Shown here: piece by piece, positions 17,055 through 25,378 of the stretch
Layout of the letters: each line of letters begins with the position of its first letter
How positions within the stretch are numbered: position 1 is the stretch's first letter
Assembly: GCA_002841625.1 (NCBI GenBank)
Contig: PHAG01000002.1
Location: forward strand, 1 to 64,000
Reading direction: 5' to 3'
From: Firmicutes bacterium HGW-Firmicutes-1
Lineage (GTDB): Bacteria; Bacillota; Clostridia; Lachnospirales; Vallitaleaceae
DNA length: 64,000 nucleotides
The notes under the pieces: generated by a model
Database searches by the model: none
Seen by the model: the letters and a program-made list of their open reading frames with translations, nothing else
Told to the model about the DNA's origin: nothing
Program-made: the position numbers and the translations under genes

Positions 17055-18104
17055 GTGAAAAAGAATAAACTGGTAATTATCATTTTAATAATTGCGATAT
17101 TGTTAATGATTGGTGGATGTAAAAAATTTGAAAGTGTAGATAATCCTAAGGACTTAACTACTTCACCGTCACCGACTTATACTACTACAGTACCTCCAAC
17201 CCTCACTCAAGAAGAACTTTCCATGGAAGCCTACAAGAGATTTATGAAAAATGAAACGAAGGTATCATTTGACCGTTTTATGCCAAACGACTATATGGAG
17301 GAAGCTCTATACAAAAAGGGAAGTGAATATACACTTTCGGAAGTACTCGACATAGTTACTGCGTATTATTTTAAAAACTCTACAAATAAGAAAATTGAAT
17401 ATATAGATTACAGCTATATCGATTGTGGTGAGGATGGAGTGAATGAATTAGTTCTTCGTTTCAATGGTATGGACATTTATAATAAGGATGATGATAGTGC
17501 TCTTGTTTATATCATAAAGTATATCGACGAGAAAATATCTCTTTGTTATTATTACGAAACTTGGGCTAGAAGCGCTTCCACAATGAATGAATATGGATAT
17601 TGTCAGTCTGGCGGTAGCAATGGAGCCAGCAATCACATGATAGAATATAGTCTAATTGACAAAGAGGGTAACTGGCAGTTTATTGTTTCTATTGAAAGTG
17701 AACTCGATATCAATCAGCTTGCTTGGTCGGACGAGTTGGGGCAGATTCCTAAAGTGGTGGAGACAAAGGAAATATCAGGCGAAATTGAGTTAGATACCAT
17801 ATGTTTTGATAATGATGAAAATACGGCTAATTCAGATGAGGGTGGCAATAAAGAGTGTTTCTACACATTTTATGTTTATGACGATAATTCGGAGCCAATC
17901 GAGGATGCGTACCTTTATACGAACAGCATATATAAAGAAATCTTCGATGAGGCATTGGTACCATTTATTACGCCAGACGAGGTTTTGAATATGATTTCTG
18001 AAAAAGAGGAAAAGGTGGGAGCTACAACTGAAGTTAAAGAAGGGACAGAAATGACATGGAAGACTTTGAATGGAAACATGTTTTCTGATTATGTGGGAAG
18101 ATAG
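17055..18104 (+). CDS. Lipoprotein of unknown function (possibly 3'-truncated)
   Basis: A 349-residue lipoprotein: signal residues 5-21, lipobox 'IGGC', then a Thr/Ser/Pro-rich linker (residues 35-56) typical of surface lipoproteins, and an acidic body. 'YIDYSYIDCGEDGVNELVLRFNG' resembles the EF-hand-like DxDGxxEL motif of small secreted calcium-binding modules. Translation starts with GTG after GAAGGAAA. It stops at 'DYVGR', exactly where a second frame opens, so the natural C-terminus may have been lost in a cassette fusion. Confidence 0.75.
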   Translation: MKKNKLVIIILIIAILLMIGGCKKFESVDNPKDLTTSPSPTYTTTVPPTLTQEELSMEAYKRFMKNETKVSFDRFMPNDYMEEALYKKGSEYTLSEVLDIVTAYYFKNSTNKKIEYIDYSYIDCGEDGVNELVLRFNGMDIYNKDDDSALVYIIKYIDEKISLCYYYETWARSASTMNEYGYCQSGGSNGASNHMIEYSLIDKEGNWQFIVSIESELDINQLAWSDELGQIPKVVETKEISGEIELDTICFDNDENTANSDEGGNKECFYTFYVYDDNSEPIEDAYLYTNSIYKEIFDEALVPFITPDEVLNMISEKEEKVGATTEVKEGTEMTWKTLNGNMFSDYVGR

Positions 18105-18388
18105 TTTATAATCCCGAATACGGCGCTTTGTGCCATGCAATTGGTCATGCTGGAGCCACTGGTCATTTACTAAATCCTTTAAATATAGATTTTTCAAAGT
18201 ACTATATTAAGCACGATGACAGAGATTACACCGCTGAATGGTTATCAATACATATGCCACTTGACTATAAGAGAGAGAATATAACAATCATAGAATTGCA
18301 GAACGTCCTAAATAGTATGAGTGATTATGAATTTTCTTTGCAGTATAAGTGGATAAAGTGTTGCATGGATTATATGGTAACGATGTGA
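18089..18388 (+). pseudogene. C-terminal gene fragment in another frame
   Basis: A frame open from 18089 encodes 'GKIVYNPEYGALCHAIGHAG...' for about 99 residues but has no ribosome site or convincing start (first ATG 18128). It overlaps the end of the lipoprotein frame by 16 bases. The cassette ends in GCATAAC while it starts with GTTAGGC, so this 3' part probably came from a different cassette. Either a frameshifted C-terminus of the lipoprotein or a fused fragment is possible. Confidence 0.5.
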
Positions 18389-18424
18389 CAATTTCAGCGA
18401 TATAAATTTTCCGCTTAATACGTC

Positions 18425-18519
18425 GCATAACAATATGTTCACAACATTCATCAGCATGAAGCCGAACCAACTCATAGGTAGTTAAGCTGATGAACGTCGT
18501 GAACATGCGAGCGTTAACT
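18425..18519 (+). repeat. attC site 15
   Basis: R'' GCATAAC (18425-18431), R' GTTAACT (18513-18519). R'' does not match the cassette's own start core (GTTAGGC at 16930), unlike most sites here. Confidence 0.9.
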
Positions 18520-18557
18520 GACATAATCTACTATAACTTTTTGGAGGAGGATATTTT

Positions 18558-19022
18558 TTGAAGAATTTAGTTCGATTAATAAGCTTTCTTTTAGTAATCG
18601 TTATGATTTCGGGATGTAGTAGAAGAAATAATGATGATAGTACTGGTGACAGATTTGAAGATTTAATAAAGGTATTAAGTGGTGATGTAGTAAGATATAA
18701 CTCTTGCATTGAAATGAATTTTGGCATTGATAATGATGCTAAATATGAAGATTGCTGGATGGGGAAAATGCCAGATAGAGATAACTTAGGTAAAGAATTG
18801 TACTGGTATGGATTAGTGCCAGATGGTTCACAAGCGTATGATTATGCCAAATTAGAGGATATTTTAAATGCTGAAGTATTCCATGGCAAAAGTTTGTGCG
18901 ATGTAATTGAAAAGGTAACTTGGTACTCATTAGATGGTTGCAGTATTGAGGAGAGGTTGCTTGATTATATCGAAGATAATGCAAAAGGACCTTTGAGGTC
19001 TGCACCAAAGTTTATTAAATAG
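18558..19022 (+). CDS. Chimeric lipoprotein (signal peptide shared with 28373)
   Basis: A 154-residue lipoprotein with a TTG start after GGAGGAGG. Residues 1-33, including the lipobox 'ISGC' and 'SRRNNDDSTGDRF', are identical to those of the gene at 28373, and the DNA is nearly identical from the ribosome site on. After 'GDRF' the proteins are unrelated. The body here ('YWYGLVPDGSQAYDYAKLEDILNA') is unrecognised. The cassette starts with GTTAACT like the 28313 cassette but ends in GTACAAC, confirming that 5' and 3' parts come from different cassettes. The junction is near 18656. Confidence 0.8.
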   Translation: MKNLVRLISFLLVIVMISGCSRRNNDDSTGDRFEDLIKVLSGDVVRYNSCIEMNFGIDNDAKYEDCWMGKMPDRDNLGKELYWYGLVPDGSQAYDYAKLEDILNAEVFHGKSLCDVIEKVTWYSLDGCSIEERLLDYIEDNAKGPLRSAPKFIK

Positions 19023-19145
19023 ATATAGATTATGGCATGCAATTTAAAATAGGAATTCGCATTCTTCTTATGTGTCGCAGTATTTGTCAGCCCCAAATAA
19101 CTTATTTAAGGGTTAAGGCTATTGGCTGTTTCCGTGTGCAACGTC

Positions 19146-19236
19146 GTACAACATTGTACTCCCAACACCCCGCATGGAGTTCGATGGTAGGTAAATGGTA
19201 GTGAGCGGGGCATCGGGAGTACGTAGAACGTTATGT
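19146..19236 (+). repeat. attC site 16, GC-rich type
   Basis: R'' GTACAAC (19146-19152), R' GTTATGT (19230-19236). The stem TGTACTCCCAACACCCCGC / GCGGGGCATCGGGAGTACG is far more GC-rich than the common sites, suggesting another source. Confidence 0.85.
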
Positions 19237-19310
19237 GACATTGTGCGCTAGGCAAATAATTCATTATGTGAAATTAGTAAAAAGCAATATAAGAGAAAAG
19301 GGGTATAAGT

Positions 19311-19697
19311 ATGAAAAGACCACTAGAAAGAATATTATATATTGAATTAAAATCAGGATATTCAGATGATGGTCCTGCTTGGATTGGCATTGTTAAGTAC
19401 TCTAAGAGTGGACAAACAATATATTTTAACAATAAGGGATTTCAACAAAGCGCAGACATTTCTTCAAATTATAAAGATATAGAAACAGGAGAAAGGTATT
19501 GGATTTCAGGAGTTAAAAAAAATGGAGAAGATAGGCACTGGGCTGGCTCAGGGAAAATTATGATAGATAGAGATATTGTTGATGAATATCTTCAAATTAC
19601 CGGGCAGAAAAGTATTGATACAAAAAGGTTTGAATTAGTAAGTATTGAGCATGAGTATCCAATTGATAGAATAAATAAAATATTGAATAAGTTGTAA
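19311..19697 (+). CDS. Conserved hypothetical protein, widespread small family
   Basis: A 128-residue soluble protein with the hallmark strings of a widely distributed uncharacterised family: 'RPLERILYIELKSGYSDDGPAWIG' near the N-terminus and 'ETGERYWISGVKKNGEDRHWAGSGKI' in the middle. Members are sometimes mislabelled as deoxyxylulose-phosphate synthase, but the protein is much too short for that. There is no signal or membrane segment. The ATG follows AAAGGGG. It is alone in its cassette. Confidence 0.8.
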   Translation: MKRPLERILYIELKSGYSDDGPAWIGIVKYSKSGQTIYFNNKGFQQSADISSNYKDIETGERYWISGVKKNGEDRHWAGSGKIMIDRDIVDEYLQITGQKSIDTKRFELVSIEHEYPIDRINKILNKL

Positions 19698-19837
19698 GTT
19701 ATCTAGGAATATCAGGAGAGCTTTATATCATTCAATACAAGGATTATATTTATAGGGGGAATAATAATTTAAATCAAATTGGTATTAAGAAGCAATTAGT
19801 AACCTTTTTGCTAACGATGATTTCCGCGCACAACATC

Positions 19838-19933
19838 ACATAACAATGTATTGCCAACATTCATCAATCTTGGAACGTTCTCAAATCATAAGTGAATGAG
19901 TTGATGAACATCGACAATACGCTACCGTTATGC
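19838..19933 (+). repeat. attC site 17
   Basis: R'' ACATAAC (19838-19844) complements the core GTTATGT at 19230. R' is GTTATGC (19927-19933). Confidence 0.9.
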
Positions 19934-19967
19934 GAAATATAATGTCTGTGAATCGAAAGGAGACAGA

Positions 19968-20705
19968 ATGAGAAAAATAATATTGTTAATGCTAATCCTT
20001 GTTTTGTTTGTTATAGGATGTAATTCTAAGGAGGGTTTAAGTGAAGATCAAGGAATACGGGATGAGTTAGAATTTGCAAATTCACTTAATGAATTGGAAG
20101 TTAAGAAAGATAAGCTTAATCAAACAATAGCAGAACTTAATAAAAGTATTAATACTAAGAATGAAGAAATTGATACGTTGAAATTAGCTATATCAAATAT
20201 GGAAATTGAATTGACTCAACAAGTTAAAAGTAATAAGAATACTAACCTTTTTGTGTTTGATTATACTAATGGTATGATTGGAATGGGTGAGAATCATAAT
20301 GATACTAATACATATAATAACCTTAAGATAATAGGATATAATGATGTACATAGCTGGGGACATGATATTATTGATTTGTCTGATGATGAGACATCTACAT
20401 TAGCAATAGAGGTAAGTGGTACTCTATATGATTTTAAGATAGAGATTATTGAGTGGAAGGAAGATTTAACTTCATATGAAGTTACGAAAGAAATCTGTTA
20501 TTTTGAGGAAATAACAAATACAGATGTTTTGTTTAATTCAATATTGTCAGAAGGATTACCTTCTGAATTATTAACATGGAAAGATGTAGATGGTAAGTCT
20601 TTTTATTATTTAATCGGAGATACTGGATTAAGTGGTATGGCATTTCCGTATATAATTATAAGTGAAGTAGCAGATTTAGAGCCTTGGTGGGAAAGTAATG
20701 AGTGA
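19968..20705 (+). CDS. Coiled-coil lipoprotein
   Basis: A 245-residue lipoprotein. The signal ends in 'VIGC'; residues 35-85 form a long coiled coil ('LNELEVKKDKLNQTIAELNK' and following heptads). A globular domain of unknown type then begins with 'NLFVFDYTNGMIGMGENH'. The same plan, lipobox plus coiled coil plus small domain, recurs at 22800 and 29883. The ATG follows AAAGGAGA. The cassette is short, with only 34 bases between R' and the start codon. Confidence 0.78.
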   Translation: MRKIILLMLILVLFVIGCNSKEGLSEDQGIRDELEFANSLNELEVKKDKLNQTIAELNKSINTKNEEIDTLKLAISNMEIELTQQVKSNKNTNLFVFDYTNGMIGMGENHNDTNTYNNLKIIGYNDVHSWGHDIIDLSDDETSTLAIEVSGTLYDFKIEIIEWKEDLTSYEVTKEICYFEEITNTDVLFNSILSEGLPSELLTWKDVDGKSFYYLIGDTGLSGMAFPYIIISEVADLEPWWESNE

Positions 20706-20727
20706 AGAGGGGACAACATTATACTTC

Positions 20728-20816
20728 GCATAACACGCCAATTTCCGTCATGCCCGACGCGCATCGTTTTGGATGCTGAACGGGATGGCACGACGGAAAC
20801 TGCGGGAACGTTAGGC
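20728..20816 (+). repeat. attC site 18, GC-rich type
   Basis: R'' GCATAAC (20728-20734) complements the core at 19927. R' is GTTAGGC (20810-20816). The stem TTTCCGTCATGCCCG / CGGGATGGCACGACGGAAA has three unpaired bases on one side and a GCATC/GATGC tip, closer to classic proteobacterial attC sites. Confidence 0.88.
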
Positions 20817-20855
20817 GACATATATTACTTCGGTATAAAACCGAAATATTGAAGA

Positions 20856-21167
20856 CTATAATATATTTATATAATTTTGTCTTCCAGATAAGATTCTCAT
20901 AATTTCCACGCTAGATAATGTTTCATTTATGATGTAAAATGCAATGTAGGAGTCAATAATGAGCATTCTATAATTTTTTGATTTTAAATTATTATCAGAC
21001 GGGATAGTACCAGCATGCGGAAACATCGAAAGTGAACCGATTGTTTCATCTATTTTTCCGATAAGACTAATTGCAGCTGATGGATTATCCATAGAAATAT
21101 AATTAAGAATACCTTTGATGTCGTCTTGTGCTGCGGGGTAATAGACTATTTTTAAGCTTTTAGACAT
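20856..21167 (-). CDS. ParE/RelE-family toxin
   Basis: A 103-residue toxin of the ParE/RelE superfamily: 'YYPAAQDDIKGILNYISMDNPSAAISLIGKI' and the C-terminal 'IMRILSGRQNY' are the family signatures. Such toxins inhibit gyrase or cleave mRNA; which applies is not clear here. It is read leftwards, against the array, and its start overlaps the antitoxin stop by 8 bases. Toxin-antitoxin pairs reversed relative to their neighbours are typical stabilisers of large integrons. Confidence 0.9.
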   Translation of the reverse strand: MSKSLKIVYYPAAQDDIKGILNYISMDNPSAAISLIGKIDETIGSLSMFPHAGTIPSDNNLKSKNYRMLIIDSYIAFYIINETLSSVEIMRILSGRQNYINIL

Positions 21168-21426
21168 TATATTGACTCCTTAATGAGCTCATGAATTCAT
21201 CATGAGAAATTGTCGGAGCATTATTAGATTTTTGAGCCTCAGCAACAGAAAGTTTATCATATAAGTCTAATTTTGCTTGAAGTTGTTCGAAATATGCTTG
21301 ACTCATTACAACAAGATCACCTTTTCCATTTTTAGTAATGAAGATTGGTTCAGCATTTTTGTGGCAGGTTTCTGAAATTTCGTTAAAGTTATTACGAAGA
21401 TCTGATATAGGAAGAATTTTTGGCAT
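21160..21426 (-). CDS. Phd/YefM-family antitoxin
   Basis: An antitoxin of about 88 residues. The N-terminal 'PKILPISDLRNNFNEISETCHK' followed by 'PIFITKNGKGDLVVMSQAYFE' is the DNA-binding Phd/YefM fold, and the tail should wrap the toxin. The ATG at 21426 is preferred over the GTG at 21435, which touches the AGAGG ribosome site. It is probably autoregulated from the palindrome at 21451. It forms an operon with the downstream ParE-type toxin. Confidence 0.9.
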   Translation of the reverse strand: MPKILPISDLRNNFNEISETCHKNAEPIFITKNGKGDLVVMSQAYFEQLQAKLDLYDKLSVAEAQKSNNAPTISHDEFMSSLRSQYNV

Positions 21427-21450
21427 TTGCATCACCTCTATGATTTAATA

Positions 21451-21468
21451 ATGATATAATTATATCAT
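21451..21468. promoter_or_regulatory. Palindromic operator/promoter of the toxin-antitoxin operon
   Basis: ATGATATAATTATATCAT is a perfect 18-base palindrome containing a -10-like TATAAT on both strands. It lies 24 bases upstream of the antitoxin start, where Phd-type repressors usually bind. On the minus strand a weak -35 (TTTACC) lies 17 bases upstream of TATAAT. Confidence 0.6.
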
Positions 21469-21486
21469 GTTAATGATATGAGGTAA

Positions 21487-21891
21487 ATGGGAAATGTGAC
21501 TAATAGGAAAATGTATGGTGACGGTAAGATATATTATCAAGGTGGACAAATGTTTATAACAGGTAAAGAGGATTTTACTATTGATACCGTAATAGACTAT
21601 TATGATATTGAAATTAATGATTACGTAGAAGTTAATAATTTTATCGACAAAACATTTACAGCTGAATGGAATGAATTAGTAGTATTTAAAGAAAAAGAGT
21701 ATGTTTATGGTGGTATTCACGAGATTATGGATTGGATTCCTGAAGAGCATGAAGATGAATATATTGCAATACTAGATAAAGATGATAAATTTACTGTCTT
21801 AAGTATTGATGATGTTTACAATATATATGAGGTTCAGTTGGAAGATGGTCAAGTAGGATGGATTGGAGGGCTTACTTATTATTTAGACTAA
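21487..21891 (+). CDS. Hypothetical protein divergent from the toxin-antitoxin pair
   Basis: A 134-residue acidic soluble protein; I recognise no family. The C-terminal 'IYEVQLEDGQVGWIGGLTYYL' looks like an SH3-type beta segment. The ATG at 21487 has only a weak GAGG site close by; a second in-frame start is not obvious. It shares the cassette 20811-21916 with the reversed ParE/Phd pair and may use the same intergenic region for transcription. Confidence 0.65.
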   Translation: MGNVTNRKMYGDGKIYYQGGQMFITGKEDFTIDTVIDYYDIEINDYVEVNNFIDKTFTAEWNELVVFKEKEYVYGGIHEIMDWIPEEHEDEYIAILDKDDKFTVLSIDDVYNIYEVQLEDGQVGWIGGLTYYLD

Positions 21892-21909
21892 AACGACCGT
21901 TATAACTTC

Positions 21910-22005
21910 GCCGAACAAGTTGTTGCCAAAATTTATCAGCTTTTAGTATGTGAAGGATTTAAGTAGTTGAGCTGATAAACTTCAGCAACAACGAAGACGT
22001 TAGCT
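21910..22005 (+). repeat. attC site 19
   Basis: R'' GCCGAAC (21910-21916) differs by one base from the complement of the start core GTTAGGC (20810). R' is GTTAGCT (21999-22005). The stem is the long GTTGTTGCC type. Confidence 0.88.
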
Positions 22006-22082
22006 GAATTGTGTACTAGATTTAGAAGGGTATGTACAAGGTCTTGGATTTAGTATATTTAGATAAAACGAGGTATGAAGTT

Positions 22083-22610
22083 ATGAATAGAAGATATATA
22101 ATTTTAATCCTAATTATTTTATGTGCTACAGGATGCAAATCTAATAATAATAAAATGGATAACATGAAGTTTCAAAACGGAAGTGATGTTGACTTCTATA
22201 ATATTGAAGAAAAGTATGATTCTATCTTGGTTGATTTGCCAGAAGATTGGCAAGTCAATAATGATTATAAGACGATTTTCAATATCATAGACGAAAAAGG
22301 AGATAAGAAGGGAGAAATTTGGGTATACGAGTATAAGAAAGATTTTGACCTTAAGGCACTGCAACCAAACCATAGTAGTATAACGAATGATGAAGAAATT
22401 GACTTGTCAATAGGTAAGGGGAGAGTATTAACACTTGATGCTGATAATGGAACAGCGGCATCAGGAATAACTGGTACGCATGATGAATACTTGGCATCAA
22501 TATCAGTTGATGAAAAGGAAATATATTATATAAGTTTTAATAATAATGATGAGAATGAGATATCAAAAGAGATTTTTATGAGTATATTGAAGAGCATTAG
22601 ATTAAAATAG
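22083..22610 (+). CDS. Small lipoprotein of unknown function
   Basis: A lipoprotein of about 175 residues. The hydrophobic signal IILILIILCATGC carries the lipobox ATGC, followed by an Asn/Lys linker. The body 'DSILVDLPEDWQVNNDYKTIFNIIDEKGDKKGEIWVYEY' resembles the PsbP/LpqN-like beta-sandwich of small secreted lipoproteins, by appearance only. The ATG at 22083 follows GAGG at about 9 bases; an ATG at 22032 in the same frame would bury the signal. Confidence 0.72.
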   Translation: MNRRYIILILIILCATGCKSNNNKMDNMKFQNGSDVDFYNIEEKYDSILVDLPEDWQVNNDYKTIFNIIDEKGDKKGEIWVYEYKKDFDLKALQPNHSSITNDEEIDLSIGKGRVLTLDADNGTAASGITGTHDEYLASISVDEKEIYYISFNNNDENEISKEIFMSILKSIRLK

Positions 22611-22655
22611 ATCATACAAGAACTGGGTTAATTGGCTACTTCAGTACACAACTTC

Positions 22656-22750
22656 AGCTAACAATATGTTTCCGAAATTCATCAGTTTGAAGTGTCATGT
22701 TGTCGGGAAATTGTGAGCTGATGAACATCGGCAATACGCAAACGTTAGGC
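22656..22750 (+). repeat. attC site 20
   Basis: R'' AGCTAAC (22656-22662) complements GTTAGCT at 21999. R' is GTTAGGC (22744-22750). The outer flanks AGTACACAA / TTGTGTACT also pair. Confidence 0.92.
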
Positions 22751-22799
22751 GACATAACTGACTCGGTAACGAATAGATAATGTTATACAAGGAGGGTTT

Positions 22800-23408
22800 A
22801 TGAAGAAAATAATGATAGTAATGTTATTGAGTGCTCTGATGACAGGTTGTAAGCAAGATGTTGAAAAAGTAACGGAATTAAATAATATTATCGAAACACA
22901 GAATAAAACAATTAATGAGCAAAAAAATTCTATAGTAGATTTGCAATCACGTCTAAAAAATGCCAAAAAGAGAATATCAGAATTTGAAACGATTACTAAT
23001 AAAGAGAAGATTAACGAAACTCCAAAATCAATCTCTGATTATTACATTGCAACAAATGATGTTGCAGAGAAGTTTATTAAAGCTTATGTTGAAAATGATA
23101 TTGATACCATGAAGCAATATGTTGCAGAATATATTTCAATTAACCAAGAAGAAATAATAATAGATTTGAAAGATTTAGAAATGTATGGTTTACCGCCTAA
23201 AGAAGTGAAAACGATACAAGTCCCCTTTTCATCTGAAGGAGATAAATATGTATTTGAAAGATTTGTTTATGATGAAATTAACAGTATTCAATATTATGAA
23301 TATGGTTTAATTTATGACGAAAAATATGGGATTGAAGGTGATCTACGGTTGCGAATTAATGCGCAGGGAGTTGTGACTTATTTTGAAGTTTTAGAACGTG
23401 GCATATAG
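22800..23408 (+). CDS. Coiled-coil lipoprotein
   Basis: A 202-residue lipoprotein with lipobox 'MTGC' at residues 14-17 and a coiled coil at about 20-65 ('LNNIIETQNKTINEQKNSIV'). A C-terminal domain ('AEKFIKAYVENDIDTMKQYV') looks like a small NTF2-like or DUF4829-like fold. It is related in plan to the proteins at 19968 and 29883. The ATG follows AAGGAGGG. It is alone in its cassette. Its role is unknown. Confidence 0.76.
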   Translation: MKKIMIVMLLSALMTGCKQDVEKVTELNNIIETQNKTINEQKNSIVDLQSRLKNAKKRISEFETITNKEKINETPKSISDYYIATNDVAEKFIKAYVENDIDTMKQYVAEYISINQEEIIIDLKDLEMYGLPPKEVKTIQVPFSSEGDKYVFERFVYDEINSIQYYEYGLIYDEKYGIEGDLRLRINAQGVVTYFEVLERGI

Positions 23409-23422
23409 TCGCCAGTTACATC

Positions 23423-23516
23423 GCCTAACAGGTTATTGCTAACATTCATCAGCTTTTAGTTTCAGCGGTAGATAGCGTTTGAGCTATGAACGTCGGCAAC
23501 AACGAAATCGTTATGT
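23423..23516 (+). repeat. attC site 21
   Basis: R'' GCCTAAC (23423-23429) complements GTTAGGC at 22744. R' is GTTATGT (23510-23516). The 262 bases between this R' and the next gene hold no gene, only a trailer-like GGCTACCTTCC remnant at about 23590. Confidence 0.9.
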
Positions 23517-23778
23517 GACATAATTGCTTTCTGTACTGGTATTAACGAAAGTGTAATGTGCTTTGATTGTTTATATTATTGATAGACATGGCTACCTTCC
23601 TTTACGCACAGGAGGTTCCAACCGTATATCTATTATACAAGAAAATGGTGTGTAAGACTAATTTATGCACCTATGGAATTTAGTAGTTCAAACTGGAAGT
23701 TAGTATTTCACTGTACAAATTTTACTATATGCTTATTAGTTAATTTATAAGATCATTTATATCTAAGGAGGGTGACTT

Positions 23779-24585
23779 ATGAAAATAGAATTAAAAAATG
23801 AAATGGAGACTTTGATAATTCCACTTTATGGAAAAGCAAAGATGAGTGAATTGGGAGTTTTTAAAGATCCATTTGCAGAAGAAGCTATTGCCAAACTCAT
23901 CTATGATTACTCAAAACTTAAAATACAGGATAAAACACAAGTTATGCTTGCAATGCGTGCATCAATAATTGACGATTTCGCAAAAGCTTTTATTGGTAAA
24001 AATCGGAATAGCTTAGTTTTACACTTAGGTTGTGGACTCGATGCACGATTTATGCGTCTTGGAATTCAAACTGAAATATGGTACGACTTGGATTTTCCTG
24101 AAGTCATCAATATTAAAAAGCAATTATATAGTCAAACTGCAAATTATAGATATATTTCTTCTTCAGTTACAAATCTAGATTGGATAGATGGTATTAGAAT
24201 GGTCGGAAATGAAGTGCTTATTATTGCTGAGGGGTTGTTTATGTATCTTTCTGAAAATGAGATTAAAGCACTATTAGAAGCTCTTAAATCGAAGTTTAAG
24301 AAGTATACAATTATTTTTGATGCGTATTCGAAATTAACAGTAAAAAGTTCTAAATATCATCCGTCCCTAAAAAAAACAGGCGCAAAAGTTAAATGGGGAG
24401 TTGATGATCCACGAGAAATTGAAGGTTATATCAAATCAATAAAGCATTTGAAAACGTTATATTTAACTGATAAAAAAGTAGTTGAAAGGATACCAAAGAA
24501 GTACCGCATAATGTTCAGGGTTGCAGGTTTCTTTAGAAGTGCAAGAGAGGCACACCGAGTAATTATTATGAAGGTGGACGAATAG
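23779..24585 (+). CDS. Class I SAM methyltransferase, leucine carboxyl/TcmP-like
   Basis: A 268-residue O-methyltransferase of the LCM/PPM type. Features are 'GVFKDPFAEEAIAKL' near the N-terminus, the SAM-binding 'LVLHLGCGLDARFMRL' (acidic end 'WYDLDFPEV'), and 'VLIIAEGLFMYLSE' further on. The family methylates carboxyl or hydroxyl groups of small molecules; the substrate cannot be told. The ATG follows AAGGAGGG. The upstream leader is unusually long for this array (262 bases). It is the single gene of the cassette. Confidence 0.87.
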   Translation: MKIELKNEMETLIIPLYGKAKMSELGVFKDPFAEEAIAKLIYDYSKLKIQDKTQVMLAMRASIIDDFAKAFIGKNRNSLVLHLGCGLDARFMRLGIQTEIWYDLDFPEVINIKKQLYSQTANYRYISSSVTNLDWIDGIRMVGNEVLIIAEGLFMYLSENEIKALLEALKSKFKKYTIIFDAYSKLTVKSSKYHPSLKKTGAKVKWGVDDPREIEGYIKSIKHLKTLYLTDKKVVERIPKKYRIMFRVAGFFRSAREAHRVIIMKVDE

Positions 24586-24712
24586 TAAAAAATTCAAGTA
24601 AATTGGTGTGGTAGTTTAGACTAAATTGAATAAAGGGAAAGGTAATGATAAAGAGGGTTTAAGAAGGAATTTGAAAAATTGAAGCTTTAGCAAAGGGGTC
24701 ACATGTTCCATC

Positions 24713-24807
24713 ACATAACAAGATGTTTCCGACATTCATTGGTATTAAGATTGATTTGTTAGTACGTGTGTGACCCAATGAATATCGGAAACACGCAAAC
24801 GTTATCC
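24713..24807 (+). repeat. attC site 22
   Basis: R'' ACATAAC (24713-24719) complements GTTATGT at 23510. R' is GTTATCC (24801-24807), a core not reused at the end of the next cassette, which has decayed. Confidence 0.88.
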
Positions 24808-24867
24808 GCAATCTTCTGTATCTCAAGTATGGAGACATTTTTCAAGCATTCAACAAAGGGAGAGATC

Positions 24868-25362
24868 ATGAGTTTTTTATTATATAAAACGAATTATAGA
24901 CCTAGTGAAGTTAAAGAAATTTTACAAAAAGAACTAAAAACAAGCCTTTTCTTTAATTGGAATGTACATACTTACATTGGAAAGGTGACAGAAAAAAGAT
25001 TCTATTATTCTTTTCATTGAGCATATATTAGAAATTCGTTTGAAAAAGTACTTAAAGGAAAAATATTTGAGCACAATGGAATGACTTATATAAAAGTAAA
25101 ATTTACTAGTGGATTACTGAACTCACAATCAATACTAATAGTTCATTTTATTATGGGATTTTTTATTATGATTGATTATTTGGTGAATGGCTTGAGTATC
25201 ACATTTGTTGGAGCTTTTCTTAGATTAATTTTTAGTGGTTTTATTTTTTCGGGATTTATTATAATATCAGGTAGTATAGTATCGATTATACCAATATCGA
25301 ATGCTAATAGAAAAAGATTAATCATCTTAGTAGAGGAAAAATTGTCAGCAGAGAAAGTGTGA
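24868..25362 (+). pseudogene. Membrane protein gene interrupted by in-frame TGA
   Basis: A single frame runs from ATG 24868 (site GGGAGAG) to 25362, broken only by TGA at 25018-25020. The join reads 'RFYYSFH*AYIRNSFEKVLKGKIFEHNGMTYIKVKF', continuous with a family of small proteins having a 'RNSF...G..T.I.V' core and two C-terminal membrane helices. One nonsense substitution is the simplest explanation. The downstream part (25081-25362) has an ATG but no ribosome site, so a functional split is unlikely. Confidence 0.75.
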
Positions 25363-25378
25363 CAAACAGTTAGACTGC

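Noticed and set aside
25018-25020. TGA read as selenocysteine
   Set aside because: The protein family core has no redox motif, and no SECIS-like hairpin is apparent right after the codon; a nonsense mutation is simpler.
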